A stretch of DNA of 61,078 nucleotides from Chitinispirillum alkaliphilum (GTDB lineage Bacteria; Fibrobacterota; Chitinivibrionia; Chitinivibrionales; Chitinispirillaceae), in NCBI GenBank assembly GCA_001045525.1, contig LDWW01000005.1, forward strand, positions 124,919 through 185,996. Direction: 5' to 3'. Within the stretch, counting starts at the first letter, position 1, and the number at the start of each line of letters is the position of its first letter. The translations under genes and the position numbers were made by a program. Positions 17,424 through 26,587 of the stretch are shown piece by piece. The notes under the pieces were generated by a model that was not told where the DNA came from, did not search any database, and saw nothing but the letters and a program-made list of their open reading frames with translations.

Positions 17424-18416
17424 CTATTGGTTTTGAGGTAAAATCAGGTAATCCCATTCCTCTGCACTGACTTTTCCAAGCTCTGAGAAGAGTTTTTCCG
17501 CCTTTTTTGCATCATTCAGTGTGATCCTGATTTCCAGACCTTTTTTCTCGAATCCGGGGGAGGGAGTAAACTGGACATTGGATGGCATCGGGTTAATTTG
17601 TTTCACTCTGCTCTTCCAGCTCTGTTCCATGGAAGAGAATATTGGAAATCTCCTTTGGTAAAGAACCGCTCTTAGTTTTTGAACCTTTTGAGGTGCATTT
17701 ATAACCTGATCAGTCAACAGTGTTTCTATCTGCTCGGATCGAAGTATCTCTTCGATGGAGCGGTTCTCCCTGCAGGAAAGTTCGGGCAGCCATTGAAGAA
17801 GTTCCCGCTGATTCTGACGGGTAAAGGGAAGGGAGGTGAAGAGATGCTTGATGCTTGTTTTTTGATCCTGGGGGAGAGAGGAAAAATCCTGCGCGAGGGA
17901 AGAGTCCAGATGGCCATCGCGGATAAGTCCGATCACAGACTGCTCCATTTGGATCAAAAGTTCACATTCATAACGTTCCCTGGATGAGATTCCAGCTGTT
18001 TGGGTCAGCATAAGGTAGTCAGATTCCGGGCGGTTATTTTTAAGCCATTTTGTGATATTGATTTTTTCTTCAAGTGTGCGGGGCCTGGAGCTGTTGAAAA
18101 GTATTCTCAAAAAAGCACCTTCTTCTTTGCTAACTTCTGCGCAAAGGCAGGTACAATGAGTCTCTGAGCTCTCAAGGAGTTTCTGATATCGTTTTACCCC
18201 ATCTATAATTTGGTAATCCCCTTCAGACCGTGTCAGGACGATGATAGGGAAGTGGAGGTTGGCAGTGGCGCTATTGGCTGAATCAGGAGAGTAGAACAGG
18301 TCCTCTGGAAGATGAATCCTGTTCAGTTGCACTTTTCGCATTATAAGCTCCGGGATACAGTTTATCTGATCCGAAGGTCTCTTTGCCTGCGATTGCGCTG
18401 TACTTTTTGTAGTCAT
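17424..18416 (-). CDS. ParB-like N-terminal domain protein
   Basis: 330 residues if started at ATG 18416 (AGAGGA eight bases upstream); a second good start is ATG 18341 with CGGAG seven bases upstream. Residues ~26-110 carry the ParB/Sulfiredoxin-like pattern: VQLNRIHLPED, FPIIVLTRSEG, then IIDGVKRYQKLLE. The remaining region is helical, with a possible DNA-binding part and a C-terminal small beta domain. No ParA or parS-like site lies nearby, so chromosome segregation is not implied. With the first start, the gene overlaps the upstream glycosyltransferase gene by 134 bases in another frame. Confidence 0.7.
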   Translation of the reverse strand: MTTKSTAQSQAKRPSDQINCIPELIMRKVQLNRIHLPEDLFYSPDSANSATANLHFPIIVLTRSEGDYQIIDGVKRYQKLLESSETHCTCLCAEVSKEEGAFLRILFNSSRPRTLEEKINITKWLKNNRPESDYLMLTQTAGISSRERYECELLIQMEQSVIGLIRDGHLDSSLAQDFSSLPQDQKTSIKHLFTSLPFTRQNQRELLQWLPELSCRENRSIEEILRSEQIETLLTDQVINAPQKVQKLRAVLYQRRFPIFSSMEQSWKSRVKQINPMPSNVQFTPSPGFEKKGLEIRITLNDAKKAEKLFSELGKVSAEEWDYLILPQNQ

Positions 18417-19194
18417 TCAAATTTCCTCTTTTTAGTGCTCCGTTGGCGATAATGGCGGCTTTTTTCTGTAATGCCTGCACGGCCCTTTGGCGCTTTAGTT
18501 CATCAAGATTGTAAGAAGATAATATTTTCTCTATTGCATATACCCTGAATTTATCCTGGCAGGGTACCGAAGAGGAGAGTTGGTCAGGATGGCCCCCGTA
18601 TCGTATCAGGTGATTCTTTTGGACAAGACCGACCTTTTCGGCAATGGTTATCCTTAACCAAAGATCGTAATCTTCACAGGCCGGCAGAGTTTCATCAAAC
18701 CCTTTGTGTAAATCAAACAGTTCTCTTTTCAACAAAACCGAAGAGGGGGTAATGCTGCACCGTTCAAGGCTTTCAAAGAAAAGATCACCCTGTTTTTTTT
18801 CAAAGGCCCGTGGTGGATTAACCCGCCTTCCGTTTCGGATCCAAATTTCCCTGGACTGCAGAATGTTGATGGAAGGATTCTGGCTTAACCACTCCATCTG
18901 CTCTCTGAGCTTAGAGGGGAGCCACTGATCGTCTGAGTCCAGAAAAGCAATCCATTGACCGTTTGATATTTCAACCCCTCTGTTTCTGGCGCAGGATACT
19001 CCGCGGTTTTCACTGAGGGAGAGGGTCCTGAGATTGCTGAATGATGATATCGCATCAGCAGTCGAGTCGCTCGATCCGTCATCAACCACTATCAGCTCAA
19101 AATCACTGAAATCCTGAGTGAGAACCGACTTTATTGCTCGTCCAATAAAGCCCGATCTGTTATATACAGGAATTATTACGCTTATCCGTGGCAT
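18283..19194 (-). CDS. family 2 glycosyltransferase
   Basis: 303 residues from ATG 19194; a TTG five codons earlier is a weaker choice. It opens with the GT-A nucleotide-binding fold: ISVIIPVYNRSGFIGRAIKSVL, VVDDGSSD, NRGVSCARNRG, and the metal-binding DSDD in AFLDSDDQW, then ETLPACEDYDLWLR. This is a cytoplasmic GT2 inverting transferase of the kind that builds surface glycans; donor and acceptor cannot be told. The last ~40 residues (from about the GKETFGSDK segment) lie in the region shared out of frame with the ParB-like gene and look less conserved. Confidence 0.88.
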   Translation of the reverse strand: MPRISVIIPVYNRSGFIGRAIKSVLTQDFSDFELIVVDDGSSDSTADAISSFSNLRTLSLSENRGVSCARNRGVEISNGQWIAFLDSDDQWLPSKLREQMEWLSQNPSINILQSREIWIRNGRRVNPPRAFEKKQGDLFFESLERCSITPSSVLLKRELFDLHKGFDETLPACEDYDLWLRITIAEKVGLVQKNHLIRYGGHPDQLSSSVPCQDKFRVYAIEKILSSYNLDELKRQRAVQALQKKAAIIANGALKRGNLNDYKKYSAIAGKETFGSDKLYPGAYNAKSATEQDSSSRGPVLLS

Positions 19195-19309
19195 AGAATT
19201 AAAATACAAAAAGAGAAACGAAGGTATAAAGGGGTATGGGTATAATTATACATTCTGTAAATGCCTGGTTTCAGATCTGAATCCAGGCGTAAAGAGGTTA
19301 TAAATTTTA

Positions 19310-20176
19310 CTATCTTACCGGGCGGACCGCTCTGAACCCGGTGTATTTATCCCTGAAATCAGGTGCAGCATCACTACGGTGAAAGGAGCTGAGACTTCGC
19401 GGCATACTTCTCCAGGTCCCCCCTCTCATGATTCTTACCAGACCGGAATCGGGTCCGGTCGGATCAATCTCATTACTGATCGGGTATTTATCCCACCAAT
19501 CATTACACCACTCCCAGACATTTCCCACCATATCGTAAAGACCAAATTGGTTAGGTTTTTTTGATCCCACCGGATTGGGGCCGTAAAGTGGGTCACCCTT
19601 GCCTAAAACCCATGAATTAAAGTTCCAAACAGCATATCGGCTGATAATGTGTTCTTCGTCTGAATTTCCCCAGAAAAAAGTGGTTTGTGTTCCGCCCCTG
19701 CAGGCATATTCCCACTCTGCTTCAGTGGGCAAACGATACCCATTGCTATTGAGATCAATGGAAAGATCCACCAGATTCACTGCACTATAATTTCCCAGGG
19801 AATCAGTTTTGTACTCAACCTCAGAATATATGTAGACAGTATCGAGGTTGTCTCTTTTGCTGCGTTCATTACAGTAAAGAGCCGCATCAAACCATGTCAC
19901 ATTTTCAACCGGACGGTTAAGGTCGCCAGCAAACCGGGATGGATTTTTTCCCATGAGCTTTTGATAGTTGTACTGGGTTACAGGCACTGAATCCATCCAG
20001 AAATCATAGGTGAAGCTTACATTGAGGTATTGACCCGTGGAGTCATTTCCCATGATAAAATTTTCACTCTCAGCTGGAATTCTCACCATTCCTTCAGGTG
20101 TTTTGGTACTGCAGCCAATAAGAAATGTCAATGAAAAGAAAACTGTACAGAGCAGATTTTTAATTTTTTCACTCAC
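19310..20176 (-). CDS. SUMF1/FGE-fold lipoprotein lacking the catalytic cysteines
   Basis: 288 residues from GTG 20176, preceded by GAGGA at a good distance; the first in-frame TTG would add an odd basic extension. The signal peptide ends in a lipobox, FLIGC at residue 22. The rest is a full formylglycine-generating-enzyme/sulfatase-modifying-factor fold: MVRIPAESENFIMGN, PVTQYNYQKLMG, YRLPTEAEWEYACRGG, FGLYDMVGNVWEWCNDWW, MRGGTW, YTGFRAVR. In true FGE two cysteines follow the RGGS/T segment; here that stretch is SMPRSLSSFHRSD, so cysteine-dependent oxidation is not expected. Likely a surface binding or structural lipoprotein. Confidence 0.88.
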   Translation of the reverse strand: MSEKIKNLLCTVFFSLTFLIGCSTKTPEGMVRIPAESENFIMGNDSTGQYLNVSFTYDFWMDSVPVTQYNYQKLMGKNPSRFAGDLNRPVENVTWFDAALYCNERSKRDNLDTVYIYSEVEYKTDSLGNYSAVNLVDLSIDLNSNGYRLPTEAEWEYACRGGTQTTFFWGNSDEEHIISRYAVWNFNSWVLGKGDPLYGPNPVGSKKPNQFGLYDMVGNVWEWCNDWWDKYPISNEIDPTGPDSGLVRIMRGGTWRSMPRSLSSFHRSDAAPDFRDKYTGFRAVRPVR

Positions 20177-20248
20177 AATGGTCCTCGATTTTTGTTTTGA
20201 ATAACACCTCAAAGCTTCGTGCTCAAGGTGATGAAAAAAAAATAGTTG

Positions 20249-21931
20249 TCATGGAAGTTTCAGGTCTACCTGATACACTGTGTCCGGGTTTTCAAACCAT
20301 GCATTGTTTACCTCGTAAACGGGCATCCAGGCGTATGCAGTATTATCGGAATCAGATGCTCTAACGAGTAGGTTGAAGATTGTTGAGACTGTTTCGCCCG
20401 TTCTTCTCTGATAAACATCCCGGGGCATGTAGATGGTTCCATTTTGACCAGTTATGCCGGTGAGAAAAGGGGTATCTGAAACTGATGAATCCCTGACAGA
20501 AAAAAGCTCGATAACTGCCCCGGGAACAGGTGAACCGTATGAGTCTGTAACATTTAGTCTCATCTGTGGTATGGCAGTTTTTCTTACAAGCTCACGGTCA
20601 ATTGGTTTATTCTTATTGTAGTTAATGATATTTTGGCTCCATTTGCACCAGTTATCTACATCGTATGGCCAGGACATAATAGAAATATCTGAATTGTAGG
20701 AGGTGTTATTAACCGGGTTTTTGGATTCCAGTACAGTAACTGTGGCAAGAGTACTGACACCTCTCATGGCAGCAAAAAGAAACGCTGTTGCATCGACTGC
20801 ATAGCTGTGGAGGATATCCCCGTTGAATGTCCGGGTTGGGAACAGGCCCATTGTGTTGGTCGGGCTCCAGTAGGCAGCTCCCCTGTCTGTGAATCTGTCA
20901 ATGATAAGGCGATAGTCTACATTTGGCGGAGGTGCGATTATCTCTTCAGAGGTGTTGTTTGAGTATGTATAGAGTGAATCAATTTCAAAATAGATGTATC
21001 CATCGAAATCATCAGTAGAGTTGAATTTGTCATTGGCTTTTTTGAACAGGGTTCTTATGTGTTGTACGGTATTTTCAAGTCCCCCGTATGAAGAAACGGT
21101 TGAGTCCTCAACTCCCACAACGACGGAGAAATTCCATAATGGTTTGGGCCAGATTACATCAATTGGTTTCTGAATAGAGTCGGTTTCAAAAAGTACAACT
21201 GAAGTAGTGTCGTGACCACGGACGTTGTTCTGGGGCAGAAGTGCGAGATTTTTATCCAGGCTGGTTCTGTAATAGCTGTATTCTACGGTGTTGCTGTCAA
21301 GAGCAGCCCTGAGATTAATCGTTCCCAGTGATATGGTATCACTGTGGTCCTGCCGCACTGTGACCGGCAGGTAATTAACTGTATTTCCAAAGATAAATCC
21401 GATGTCAAAATGCCCCTGTGGAATATCGGTAAGCCTGAAACGGCCCACATTGTTGGGGCGGGTAATTTTTTCTGTGCCCGGTATGATAATGCTTATATCC
21501 TGAGGCTGTGTTGAGGGATCGGGAACAACTGTGCCGGTCAGGGTAAGGGTTGGCTTAAGGGTCAGATCAAAAGACTGGTTTTGTGAGGTAGAGTTTGTTT
21601 CCAGTCTTGATTCAACTGCAGCAACGTGCTGTTCCTGAAAATTGCTGAAAATAACATAGCGACCGGCTTCGGGAGAGAAAAATGAATAGAAACCGGTACT
21701 GTCGGTAAAAACACTCGTATCAGCGCTGCCTCTGTCTCCCTCTTCGGTGATAAGAACGCTTCTCAGTGTTACTGAAGCATTTTCCATTGATTTGCCATGC
21801 TGGTCAGTAACATTCCCCATAATCACAGGATTGCCTGTCTCGGTACTGCTCCCTCCTCCCGCCAGATCTAAAGAACATCCCTGCAGCACAATAACAGCAA
21901 AGTATATTAGAGAAGCGACAAACGTTCTCAT
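20249..21931 (-). CDS. large lipoprotein with carboxypeptidase-regulatory-like domains
   Basis: 560 residues. Signal peptide and lipobox LQGC-S at residues ~16-20, followed by the low-complexity linker GGGSSTETGNP. Residues ~35-110 form a carboxypeptidase regulatory-like / transthyretin-like beta-sandwich (GNVTDQHGKSMENASVTLRS, DSTGFYSFFSPEAGRYVI). A second, weaker beta domain follows to ~200. The C-terminal ~350 residues show no family I recognise; they include a near-C-terminal stretch, YGSPVPGAVIELFSVRD, that looks like another such sandwich. The ATG overlaps the stop of the regulator gene (ATGA), so both are made together. Confidence 0.78.
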   Translation of the reverse strand: MRTFVASLIYFAVIVLQGCSLDLAGGGSSTETGNPVIMGNVTDQHGKSMENASVTLRSVLITEEGDRGSADTSVFTDSTGFYSFFSPEAGRYVIFSNFQEQHVAAVESRLETNSTSQNQSFDLTLKPTLTLTGTVVPDPSTQPQDISIIIPGTEKITRPNNVGRFRLTDIPQGHFDIGFIFGNTVNYLPVTVRQDHSDTISLGTINLRAALDSNTVEYSYYRTSLDKNLALLPQNNVRGHDTTSVVLFETDSIQKPIDVIWPKPLWNFSVVVGVEDSTVSSYGGLENTVQHIRTLFKKANDKFNSTDDFDGYIYFEIDSLYTYSNNTSEEIIAPPPNVDYRLIIDRFTDRGAAYWSPTNTMGLFPTRTFNGDILHSYAVDATAFLFAAMRGVSTLATVTVLESKNPVNNTSYNSDISIMSWPYDVDNWCKWSQNIINYNKNKPIDRELVRKTAIPQMRLNVTDSYGSPVPGAVIELFSVRDSSVSDTPFLTGITGQNGTIYMPRDVYQRRTGETVSTIFNLLVRASDSDNTAYAWMPVYEVNNAWFENPDTVYQVDLKLP

Positions 21932-22794
21932 GTGTCATTTTCCTTTCTGTTTTCATCCGGAATTTTGGAGAGCGGGAAAAGATGAAAATTCAAAGCGTAC
22001 ACCCTGTCTGCCTCCTGATCCAGATTTACCAGTTGAACAATCTCTCTTCTGAACGCTTCAAGTCTCTCTGTAATGATTTTGTAGGTATTCTCCGAAAGGC
22101 CCAGTGTGAGACCTGAGAAATTGCGTTGGGAACGGGGAACCTGATCGAGAGCTTTGGATGCGAGATCCATATCTCTGAGATAATGTTTCTGAAGAGAGTG
22201 GCGTTTTATTTCATCGCCTGTCGATATTGCAGTATTGCTTACTTTCCATATTCCGTCTTCATCCGTATAGATCATTCCAAGCTTTTGAAGGAGCTGCACC
22301 GATTTTTTGGCTTTGGAGACGGTTATGGGAGGGTTTACCATTCCCGCAAGCCACTCATAATCATCTCTGAAATCATACATGTTTATGAGTGAGCGAATTA
22401 TCAGATGGTGTCTTTCGGAAAATACAAGGTACTGATCATCTCTGATGAGTTCGGGTTTTGAGTAGCGGGACACCTCTTTTCTCAGCAGAGAGAGGCGTGT
22501 AAAGTACAGATCACGGTCTTCGTGATTTTTTGCCTGATTGAAATGAACAAGAAGACGAAAGTAGTTGGCTTTTCTCTTAGTCAGTTTGATCGCCTTGCAT
22601 ACTTTCTGACTGCTCTGGGGAGAGAGATTTTTGCTTCCCTGAATCACCCGGTAGATAAAATCTTTGGTTTTGAACCCGCACATATCGGAGAACACACGAT
22701 AGGAAAACCGTGGATCGCAGTTTTTCTGGTAAGCAAACCACTCGGAAAGAAATTGCCGGTAATCTGTGTAGTTATATATTAAATCTGTATTCAT
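21928..22794 (-). CDS. TIGR02147/DUF4423-type regulator-like protein
   Basis: 288 residues from ATG 22794, with AGAGGA eight bases upstream. The opening YNYTDYRQFLSEWFAYQK and the following FSYRVFSDMCGFKTKDFIYRVIQG fit TIGR02147, a family I know as expanded in Fibrobacter succinogenes. It has a helix-turn-helix-like N-terminal part and a DUF4423 core (SVQLLQKLGMIYTDEDGIWKVSN, a winged-helix look; then SENTYKIITERLEAFRREIV). Role is unknown; DNA binding is probable. Its stop overlaps the lipoprotein start, and the 395-base spacer upstream holds five GTTGTC/GACAAC hexamers. Confidence 0.82.
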   Translation of the reverse strand: MNTDLIYNYTDYRQFLSEWFAYQKNCDPRFSYRVFSDMCGFKTKDFIYRVIQGSKNLSPQSSQKVCKAIKLTKRKANYFRLLVHFNQAKNHEDRDLYFTRLSLLRKEVSRYSKPELIRDDQYLVFSERHHLIIRSLINMYDFRDDYEWLAGMVNPPITVSKAKKSVQLLQKLGMIYTDEDGIWKVSNTAISTGDEIKRHSLQKHYLRDMDLASKALDQVPRSQRNFSGLTLGLSENTYKIITERLEAFRREIVQLVNLDQEADRVYALNFHLFPLSKIPDENRKENDT

Positions 22795-23189
22795 GATATA
22801 ATCCTCTGTCTTCCTACAATATAAGACAACCTCGGCATTATTTCCCACCTTTTTTTTCTGTTTCTTAAAATCCGGACAACGGTCAAAGGAGTTGTCTGAT
22901 TGTCTTTTAGTGAGCAGGAGTGGTTCAAATGTGATGATCGGTTAAATGTTGCATGTTAGGCAATGGGTGTTTCAGTGTTTGGGTTGTCTGAAAACAGGCA
23001 GAACGCGCATTAGGAAAAAAATATTGCCGTTTATATGTCATATTGACAATGGCTTATGGGGTGCTCGGGGGTTGTCCAAATTAAAAACAAAGCAAAAAAT
23101 CCAAATTTACGGTATAATTTAAAGTTAAGGGTGGGCCAGCCCCACTGATGCTGTTAACTCAAACACATACCTTTTAAAGGAGTACCACT
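22795..23189. promoter_or_regulatory. divergent control region with repeated GTTGTC/GACAAC hexamers
   Basis: The spacer between the regulator gene (minus) and the M6 protease gene (plus) holds five copies of one hexamer: GACAAC at 22825-22830 and 22875-22880, and GTTGTC at 22891-22896, 22983-22988 and 23071-23076. The second and third form an inverted pair with a ten-base gap. By base odds about 0.2 copies would be expected in such a length. A TATAAT at 23113-23118 sits some 70 bases before the protease ATG, without a convincing -35. The AAAGGAG site precedes ATG 23190. The arrangement suggests an operator cluster, possibly for the adjacent regulator. Confidence 0.5.
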
Positions 23190-26100
23190 ATGAAAACCTC
23201 TCCTCCATCCAGGCTCAGGAGGATCTCAGCTGTAACAATGATGTTACTGTTGGCTGTAATGTATCTCTACGCCAGACCCCATCTGGGTGAAGAGTTTGAA
23301 CTCAGACAACCTGATGGAAGTTTGGTTCCGGTACTCGTGTGGGGTGATGAGTACTATCAGGATGTAGAGTGTCCGGATGGTTTTACTCTTATCAGATGTT
23401 CCGAAACAGAGTGGATACACTACGCAGAAGTATCAGAAGACGGTACAGAGTATGTCCCCAGCGGAGTTATTTATCACGGAGATATGGCACCTGCTCCGGG
23501 GCGTGTTTCCAGACCAAGACAGAGGCACAAACGTATTGCAAGAGAGGAAATTACCCGAAGACAGCGGAAAAACCGGGAATCGATGGGGTATTACGAACAT
23601 CTGGAAGAGGCGGCTGGAGATGAATTCAGAATGTCCCCAATGTTTGATGATGAAGCTCAGCCTTCCAGTGATGTCAGGGAGGTGGTTGGGTTAACCATCC
23701 TGATTGACTTTCCCGACCAGAGATCAAATGTCACAAGAGCACAGGCAAATAATTTCCATAACCAGAGGGGCTATAACCTTGATAACAATAATGGCTCTGT
23801 TTACGACTACTGGCATGACGTTTCCGGCGGAAAGCTGAGTTATACAAATGTTGTCACTGATTATGTCAGAGTCAGCAGGAATAAAGGATACTACGATTCA
23901 GGTTCTGGCTATGGCAGAGTAACAGAATTTCTCACCGAAGCGCTGCAGATTCTCAATTCCAGAGGGTTCAACTTCCGCCAGTTATCAAGAACTTCACAAA
24001 ACAGGGTCGTGGCTTTGAATATTCTATATGCAGGCCAGCCGGAAGCTGGATGGGCAAACGGGCTTTGGCCGCATATGGGAACTTACAGGGGGAATTTTGT
24101 TTCTCATGATGGAGTGAGAATAGGGCGTTACCAGATGACAAATATTGGTAACAGACTCACTCAGGGTACTTTTAATCACGAAACAGGTCACCTCGTTATG
24201 GGATGGCCCGACCTTTACTCCTATGATGGTCACTCAAACGGGGTGGGAAATTGGTGTATAATGAACTTTATCGCCAGCAGCACAAATCCTCCACCTCCAA
24301 ACCCCTGGTTTGCCCATCAGGCTGGCTGGATCAATGCCCGTGATATCACCAATGCTTCCCGGGGTACGCAGTTTACTCACCAGGCTAATTCACTTGATGC
24401 ATTTTTCTATTTGGGTACAAACACAGGCAGCTCAAGAGAATTATACATAATAGAGTCAAGGCGCAGAGCCGGACGGAGTGCCAGTTTACCGGGATCTGGG
24501 CTTCTTATCTGGCATGTCCACCGGGACGGAAATAACACCAGAGATGTACCTGACCGTCCACCTCTTGTAGCCCTAATACAGGCTGATGGAAGAAGGGACT
24601 TGGAGGGAAGGCGCAACAGGGGTGATGCAGGTGATCCATTTTTTGAAGGGCATAACAATCGGTTTAACAGAACCTCAACACCCGCTTCAATATGGCACAA
24701 CAGGGTAGCATCTGGTCTTGACATAGGTAATATAAGTGAGAGAGCTGCTACCATGACCTTTACCATAGGTAACGAAATTATTACCACAAAATGCACCCTA
24801 ACTGTGCGGGCAACCAACGGATCAGTAAGAGCTAATCCCAACAAGACAGTATTTGACTTCGGTGAAAGTGTAGTACTGACTGCAAGTGCCAATGATGGAT
24901 ATGAGTTCAGTCACTGGAGCGGAGATGCTTCCGGAACTGAAAACCCTCTTACCCTCACCATGGACAGAAACAGAACTGTGCGTGCCAATTTTGTACAGGA
25001 TATAAGCAGTGGTAATGTCGTGAGCAGGGTAAACTGGAGCGCATACAAAGACGATTTCGGATCTGAAATCGATACCGGTTCCTCAATCCTGGTCAATGAT
25101 GTAGCTACTATGGGGTATACTGTAGTAAGACAGCCGGATGAAGACAGTTGGCCATGGGTGAAACTTATGGCAAGCTTTGACGATCCGCTGACCGGGATGG
25201 GAAGTGTAACAATAGAATACAGAAGCTCCGAAGGGCTTAATGTGAGTCTCGAGCAACCCCCTCTTAACATGAACGGTACTTCCTGGCAGAGCAGTTTGGA
25301 ACCAAGCAGCAACTGGAGAACTGTGAGATTGAGTCTTTCTGATTTCGCTCAGCCGCCCTATGTAACCAATGGCACAGATCTGAATCTTGATACTGTTTAC
25401 AGTTTCTCCTTCAATCCCAGTCCCCAGAATATAAATGCCACTACTGACGGACAGGTAGAGATAAGGCAGTTGATTTTCCATGGGGTTGATTGGGATCTTG
25501 ATGAGATGTATACACTTACTGTCAATGCCCAAAACGGCTCCGTGACCCGCTCGCCGAACAGAATCAACTACAGCCATAATGAAACGGTTACTCTTACAGC
25601 AAGTGCAGATGATGGATACCGGTTTTTAAGTTGGAGTGGTGATGCCTCAGGTGTTTCAGAGTCAATTGAAGTAACCATGGACAGAAACAGAACCATAACT
25701 GCAAATTTTGAACAAGATGTATTCGATGTGGATACAACCGGAGCGAGTGATAATCTGGTCGGGTTAATAAGCTGGACTACGGTTGCAGACGATCTGGGTT
25801 CTTCTGCTGATACGGGAAGTTCGATGGTAATCGAAGATGTGGTGAAAGCCGATCTGAATCGGATCGAACAACCTTCCGAAAATCAATGGCCATGGATAAA
25901 TATTACAGGTACATTGAATAATCAGTCACTTACAGATATAACTGCCATGAGAATCACCTACAGAAGTACTGAACCTCTTAAGGTCCACCTGGCTATGAGT
26001 GAGCTGGCTTCTGAAGGCCTCACCCATTACCATTCAATTGAAGCAACCGGTAACGAGTGGAATACGGTATATCTGGACCCATCAAGATTTCGTCAACCTG

Positions 26101-26513
26101 ACAGGGTCGAGGATAAGGAAGATCTGGACCTTTCCTCTGTGTTCTCAATACTCTTTGAAATTGACAGTGATGACTACTCAAACGATGTCAGTTCAACTAT
26201 TGAGATAAGTGATCTGGTTCTGTTTAATTTCGATTACGTAGGAACAATCGCTTCAACTCAAAACAGAGGGCTGATACAGATTACAGAACCAAGACTCACC
26301 CGCTCAGCGGTTTCTTTTACCGTAGCGGAAGGCCATAGCAGCATAACCCTGTATTCACTTGATGGTAGAAATCTGGCTACTCTCCATAACGGTTATCTCA
26401 ATGCCGGAACGCACACATTAAGACTGAACGGAGGAAATCTCTCAGCCGGAATCTATCTGGTAAAAATCAATACCGGAGATAAGGTTACGGTATACAGACA
26501 GATGGTAAGGTAA
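23190..26513 (+). CDS. secreted M6-family metalloprotease with InlB-type repeats and sorting-like tail
   Basis: 1107 residues, with AAAGGAG before the ATG and an N-terminal signal segment (VTMMLLLAVMYLYA). A propeptide-like part leads to the M6 peptidase domain, whose zinc site HETGH at 330-334 continues to G338 and D341 (HExxHxxxGxxD). From ~535 two near-repeats follow, each made of a divergent InlB B-repeat (NGSVRANPN, WSGDASG, MDRNRTVRANF) and a ~170-residue beta module (WPWVKL, then ITYRSTEP in the second copy). The C-terminal ~80 residues form a sorting-like tail (ITLYSLDGRNLATLHNG, GIYLVKINTG). Likely exported and cell-surface or extracellular, degrading protein. Confidence 0.9.
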   Translation: MKTSPPSRLRRISAVTMMLLLAVMYLYARPHLGEEFELRQPDGSLVPVLVWGDEYYQDVECPDGFTLIRCSETEWIHYAEVSEDGTEYVPSGVIYHGDMAPAPGRVSRPRQRHKRIAREEITRRQRKNRESMGYYEHLEEAAGDEFRMSPMFDDEAQPSSDVREVVGLTILIDFPDQRSNVTRAQANNFHNQRGYNLDNNNGSVYDYWHDVSGGKLSYTNVVTDYVRVSRNKGYYDSGSGYGRVTEFLTEALQILNSRGFNFRQLSRTSQNRVVALNILYAGQPEAGWANGLWPHMGTYRGNFVSHDGVRIGRYQMTNIGNRLTQGTFNHETGHLVMGWPDLYSYDGHSNGVGNWCIMNFIASSTNPPPPNPWFAHQAGWINARDITNASRGTQFTHQANSLDAFFYLGTNTGSSRELYIIESRRRAGRSASLPGSGLLIWHVHRDGNNTRDVPDRPPLVALIQADGRRDLEGRRNRGDAGDPFFEGHNNRFNRTSTPASIWHNRVASGLDIGNISERAATMTFTIGNEIITTKCTLTVRATNGSVRANPNKTVFDFGESVVLTASANDGYEFSHWSGDASGTENPLTLTMDRNRTVRANFVQDISSGNVVSRVNWSAYKDDFGSEIDTGSSILVNDVATMGYTVVRQPDEDSWPWVKLMASFDDPLTGMGSVTIEYRSSEGLNVSLEQPPLNMNGTSWQSSLEPSSNWRTVRLSLSDFAQPPYVTNGTDLNLDTVYSFSFNPSPQNINATTDGQVEIRQLIFHGVDWDLDEMYTLTVNAQNGSVTRSPNRINYSHNETVTLTASADDGYRFLSWSGDASGVSESIEVTMDRNRTITANFEQDVFDVDTTGASDNLVGLISWTTVADDLGSSADTGSSMVIEDVVKADLNRIEQPSENQWPWINITGTLNNQSLTDITAMRITYRSTEPLKVHLAMSELASEGLTHYHSIEATGNEWNTVYLDPSRFRQPDRVEDKEDLDLSSVFSILFEIDSDDYSNDVSSTIEISDLVLFNFDYVGTIASTQNRGLIQITEPRLTRSAVSFTVAEGHSSITLYSLDGRNLATLHNGYLNAGTHTLRLNGGNLSAGIYLVKINTGDKVTVYRQMVR

Positions 26514-26548
26514 GCAGATATCACACACATCAAATGTATTTGTTTAAG

Positions 26549-26587
26549 AAAAGGGTGTTGCCAGTAAGGCAGCGCCCTTTTTTCTGT
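26549..26587 (+). terminator. rho-independent terminator after the protease gene
   Basis: AAGGGTGTTGCC at 26551-26562 can pair with GGCAGCGCCCTT at 26568-26579, with G-T pairs inside, closing a short AGTAA loop and followed by a T-run into 26583. It starts ~35 bases after the protease stop. Confidence 0.85.
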
